Origin: an uncultured Prevotella sp.
GTDB taxonomy: Bacteria > Bacteroidota > Bacteroidia > Bacteroidales > Bacteroidaceae
DNA length: 37,214 nucleotides
Assembly: GCA_900554695.1 (NCBI GenBank)
Contig: USHV01000026.1
Location: 1 to 37,214 of the forward strand
Direction: 5' to 3'
The notes under the pieces: model-generated
The model's input: only the letters and a program-made list of their open reading frames with translations
Databases searched by the model: none
What the model was told of the DNA's origin: nothing
Position numbers and translations under genes: made by a program
Part shown: piece after piece, positions 35,582 to 37,214 of the stretch
Position numbering within the stretch: the first letter of the stretch is position 1
Layout of the letters: every line of letters starts with the position of its first letter

Positions 35582-35757
35582 TTGCAAAAAGCACCATTTC
35601 GCATTGCAAAATGGCCCATATTGGAGGCTGAAAAGCACCATTTCGCACCCTAAAATAGGCTTAATCGCATTGCGAAATGGGCAATATCAGAAAGTGAAAC
35701 GTGTGATTTCAGACTATGATATAGGGTATACCACAAGGCGATACATACCGAGATGGC
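35582..35757 (+). repeat. Eight tandem 22-bp palindromic units (copy D)
   Basis: Units start at 35582, 35604, 35626, 35648, 35670, 35692, 35714 and 35736, all 22 bp and in register with copies A and B. Best preserved are TTGCGAAATGGGCAATATCA and AAAAGCACCATTTCGCA. Confidence 0.85.
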
Positions 35758-36223
35758 CTTCATAAGGCCATATTTAACATTCCTTCATACCTCTTTTGCG
35801 AAAATATTTTGTCAAAATTATGTCAAGAAAAATCGTAAGTTCGCCTCCTGAGTTTTCATTAAAGACGCCGGCGACGGCAGCGATGAATGGTCCGGAATGT
35901 ATTCACTGCAACAACCGGAAGAATGCATCGCACTGTCAAGGATGATTCATCGGCTGTGGCAACTTGAGTTTATTTTATGCAATAAAACACGCTCACACGG
36001 TTTGTATAGCTCCGTGTTGTAATGAATCTCTCCACCACTCCACGATTATTCCTGCTCATGATAAACTCGCATATTGGCTCTATCGCATTAACGAAATCTC
36101 CTCGTGAGTACATAAAACATTGTATAACAGACACATACACGCAAATCTTAATAATATAAAAACCGGATTATACGAATGTGGATGTTGAATAGATACTCGA
36201 TTTAAATAATAAACACAAAAATA

Positions 36224-36460
36224 ATACACCTCCATTATAGAGATATATACACAATAAATTTTCTATTACTTGTAGTTGACAGCAAAATTAAAATAAATGA
36301 ATTATAGTACAAAATGAGACGTCTATAAATTAACGATATTATACATATATTAACAATATAGGTATTGATATCATACCATTATAGGTTAAATATGCGCTGG
36401 ATTCAACCATTTTTCTGTTTCAAGGCCACATAACCATACACCTCTATAATGGAGGTGTAT
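36224..36460. other. Candidate invertible DNA segment with 19-bp inverted repeats
   Basis: ATACACCTCCATTATAGAG at 36224-36242 recurs as its exact reverse complement at 36442-36460, enclosing 199 bp. The enclosed DNA has a promoter that now points left, away from the genes at 36689 and 36934. The right repeat is nested in a longer 13-bp-stem palindrome (36432-36464). Size and layout match the invertible promoters known from Bacteroides. No recombinase gene lies in this window. Confidence 0.65.
36283..36313 (-). promoter_or_regulatory. Promoter inside the inverted-repeat segment, facing left
   Basis: On the minus strand TTTG (36313-36310), a 19-bp spacer and TAATTTTG (36290-36283) match the consensus used elsewhere in this window. 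As it stands it faces no gene for over 1 kb. If the segment inverted, the -7 box would fall at 36394-36401 facing right, about 285 bp before the ATG at 36689. Confidence 0.6.
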
Positions 36461-36464
36461 GGTT
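36432..36464. repeat. 13-bp-stem palindrome over the right inverted repeat
   Basis: AACCATACACCTC (36432-36444) and GAGGTGTATGGTT (36452-36464) form a perfect stem with a 7-nt loop. It is not followed by a T-run in either direction, so it is more likely a recombinase or regulator site than a terminator. Confidence 0.75.
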
Positions 36465-36540
36465 CTCATAACAGAAATGACAATCGATTTTTATACCATA
36501 ACATCGCATGATGAGTCATTATCTGGACACTCTCAAAAAG

Positions 36541-36562
36541 GATACTTATATACATAAGTATC
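36541..36562. repeat. Palindrome in the leader of the 66-aa gene
   Basis: GATACTTAT (36541-36549) and ATAAGTATC (36554-36562) form a 9-bp stem with a 4-nt loop. There is no T-run after it, so it may be a protein-binding site. The rest of 36465-36688 is AT-rich without a plus-strand TAnnTTTG box. Confidence 0.6.
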
Positions 36563-36688
36563 TGTATCACAGACTAATAAACCAATATATAAAACATTTA
36601 TCAGGTCATATCAGAAGCAAAAAAACAATCTTAACATCCGTTTGCAGATACAAATAAACATAAAATACGAATTAAAAAATGAAAAAAA

Positions 36689-36889
36689 ATGAAGAAAAAG
36701 TATGTAACGCCATTAGCGACTATGATTGAAATGGAAACAGAGCAAACAGTAATGACTCTGTCATCTTATAACACTACAGGTGATGAAAATCGGCCTGGAG
36801 TTGATATCATTGAAGGAAATCCGGACGAAGAGGACGGCACCGATCTGTTAAACAACACAAGAGCAAAAGGATTTTCTGTGTGGGATTAA
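36689..36889 (+). CDS. Small acidic hypothetical protein (66 aa)
   Basis: A short protein starting MKKKYVTPLATMIEMETEQ and ending TRAKGFSVWD. It has no signal peptide or membrane segment. The middle is acidic (GNPDEEDGTD). The pattern MKK-x-Y-x-x-P near the start and a Trp-Asp end resembles small uncharacterised proteins I have seen in Prevotella-group genomes, often next to secreted proteins; no function is known. A second ATG at 36679 is in another frame and gives only about 16 codons. No plus-strand promoter is visible upstream, and expression may depend on the inverted-repeat segment at 36224-36460. Confidence 0.6.
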   Translation: MKKKYVTPLATMIEMETEQTVMTLSSYNTTGDENRPGVDIIEGNPDEEDGTDLLNNTRAKGFSVWD

Positions 36890-36933
36890 TATAAACATAA
36901 CTATTGAATGAAATAATAAAGAAAAGAAAGACT

Positions 36934-37206
36934 ATGAAACATTTTAATACTTTTCTTACCGTGCTGCTCATCCTGTTTTTGGGAAGTACGCAAAGCGTAA
37001 AAGCACAGGACTCGAAGATCAACTGGTCCCCGTATGCTAAGAAATATACAGACGTCGTTGGTCAATATGTTTATCTTTATAACAAGACCAACAACGCTTT
37101 TATAAATGCTGGAGGTTTATACGGCATGCAGGCCGTATTGAGCTCAAGAGGTATAAGACCTCAAGTTTCGGATTTGGAATTCAAGCCGTTTGAGCATACT
37201 CTCTAA
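36934..37206 (+). CDS. Short secreted protein, possibly truncated
   Basis: A 90-aa open frame with a clear signal peptide (MKHFNTFLTVLLILFLGSTQSVKAQ, cleavage expected after Gln25). The mature part contains VVGQYVYLYNKTNNAFINAGGLYGMQAVLSSRGIRPQVSDLEFKP. This resembles the start of longer secreted Bacteroidales proteins with an LYN-x-FINAGG-type module, but the frame stops at 37204-37206, 8 bp before the window ends. It could be a genuinely short protein, a pseudogene or a frameshifted longer gene; the window does not allow a decision. The start at 36934 is preferred over the ATG at 36904 because it begins the signal peptide. It is 44 bp downstream of the 66-aa gene, probably in the same transcript. 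Confidence 0.6.
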   Translation: MKHFNTFLTVLLILFLGSTQSVKAQDSKINWSPYAKKYTDVVGQYVYLYNKTNNAFINAGGLYGMQAVLSSRGIRPQVSDLEFKPFEHTL

Positions 37207-37214
37207 GTGCAGCC

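Larger units (their letters stand above)
35380..35868 (+). repeat. Dispersed intergenic element, copy D
   Basis: Direct copy of the element at 4390-4886: conserved lead (CTTTCAAATTGTAAC), hairpin, 22-bp array and tail (TCGCCTCCTGAGTTTTCA). Homology to copy A continues at a lower level to about 35980. It lies between the divergent starts of rsmA and the 66-aa gene. From 35990 to 36223 the sequence is AT-rich with nothing I can assign. Confidence 0.9.

Noticed and set aside
1..37214. rRNA, tRNA, riboswitch or integrase-type mobile element
   Set aside because: No sequence with the conserved features of these classes was seen by eye; a covariance-model scan would be needed to exclude small RNAs.

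Overview
The window looks like a chromosomal segment of a Bacteroidales bacterium, most likely a Prevotella-group species. The clues are Bacteroidetes-type promoters (TTTG, about 20 bp, TAnnTTTG), Shine-Dalgarno-poor starts, DUF4369/TlpA, GLPGLI, DUF5606 and PF14905-type outer-membrane barrel proteins, an aroB/men (menaquinone) cluster, and AT-rich spacers holding repeats. I cannot name the species. I see no rRNA, tRNA, transposase, CRISPR array or phage gene.

Layout. 1-4.1 kb: a periplasmic TlpA-like thioredoxin, a small heat-shock protein, and a glycerate kinase/alpha-beta hydrolase pair. 4.1-5.36 kb: a gene-free stretch with dispersed element copy A and a 13-unit 22-bp array. 5.36-11.1 kb: an RprX/RprY-like two-component system divergent from a GLPGLI protein plus outer-membrane barrel pair. 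11.1-11.9 kb: element copy B. 11.9-15.5 kb, minus strand: nusB-yajC-ybbR-coaE-DUF5606. 15.6-18.0 kb, plus strand: rplY-pth-hslR-purN. 18.0-23.9 kb: two tandem paralogous outer-membrane barrels. 24-25 kb: diverged element copy C and a 67-bp tandem repeat carrying promoter-like boxes. 25.0-34.0 kb: aroB, hotdog thioesterase, menF, menD, an unrelated secreted protein, then menB, menC, menE. 34.0-34.8 kb: rsmA. 34.9-36.7 kb: a 66-bp repeat array, element copy D and a probable invertible promoter. 36.7 kb to the end: a 66-aa acidic protein and a short secreted protein.

How genes work together. aroB feeds the shikimate path to chorismate. MenF, MenD, MenC, MenE, MenB and the hotdog thioesterase then cover most of the route from chorismate to 1,4-dihydroxy-2-naphthoate. 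MenH and MenA are not in the window. The nusB and rplY clusters are housekeeping operons that diverge from a shared 15.5-15.6 kb promoter region with two good consensus promoters.

Two observations deserve most attention. First, a 19-bp perfect inverted repeat (36224-36242 and 36442-36460) flanks a 199-bp segment. That segment carries a consensus promoter pointing away from the terminal genes, which is the layout of a phase-variable DNA-inversion switch in the OFF state. Second, a dispersed intergenic element occurs in three good copies and one diverged copy. Its core is an array of strictly 22-bp-spaced, degenerate, palindromic units, and two neighbouring arrays have 22-bp and 66-bp (3 x 22) periods.
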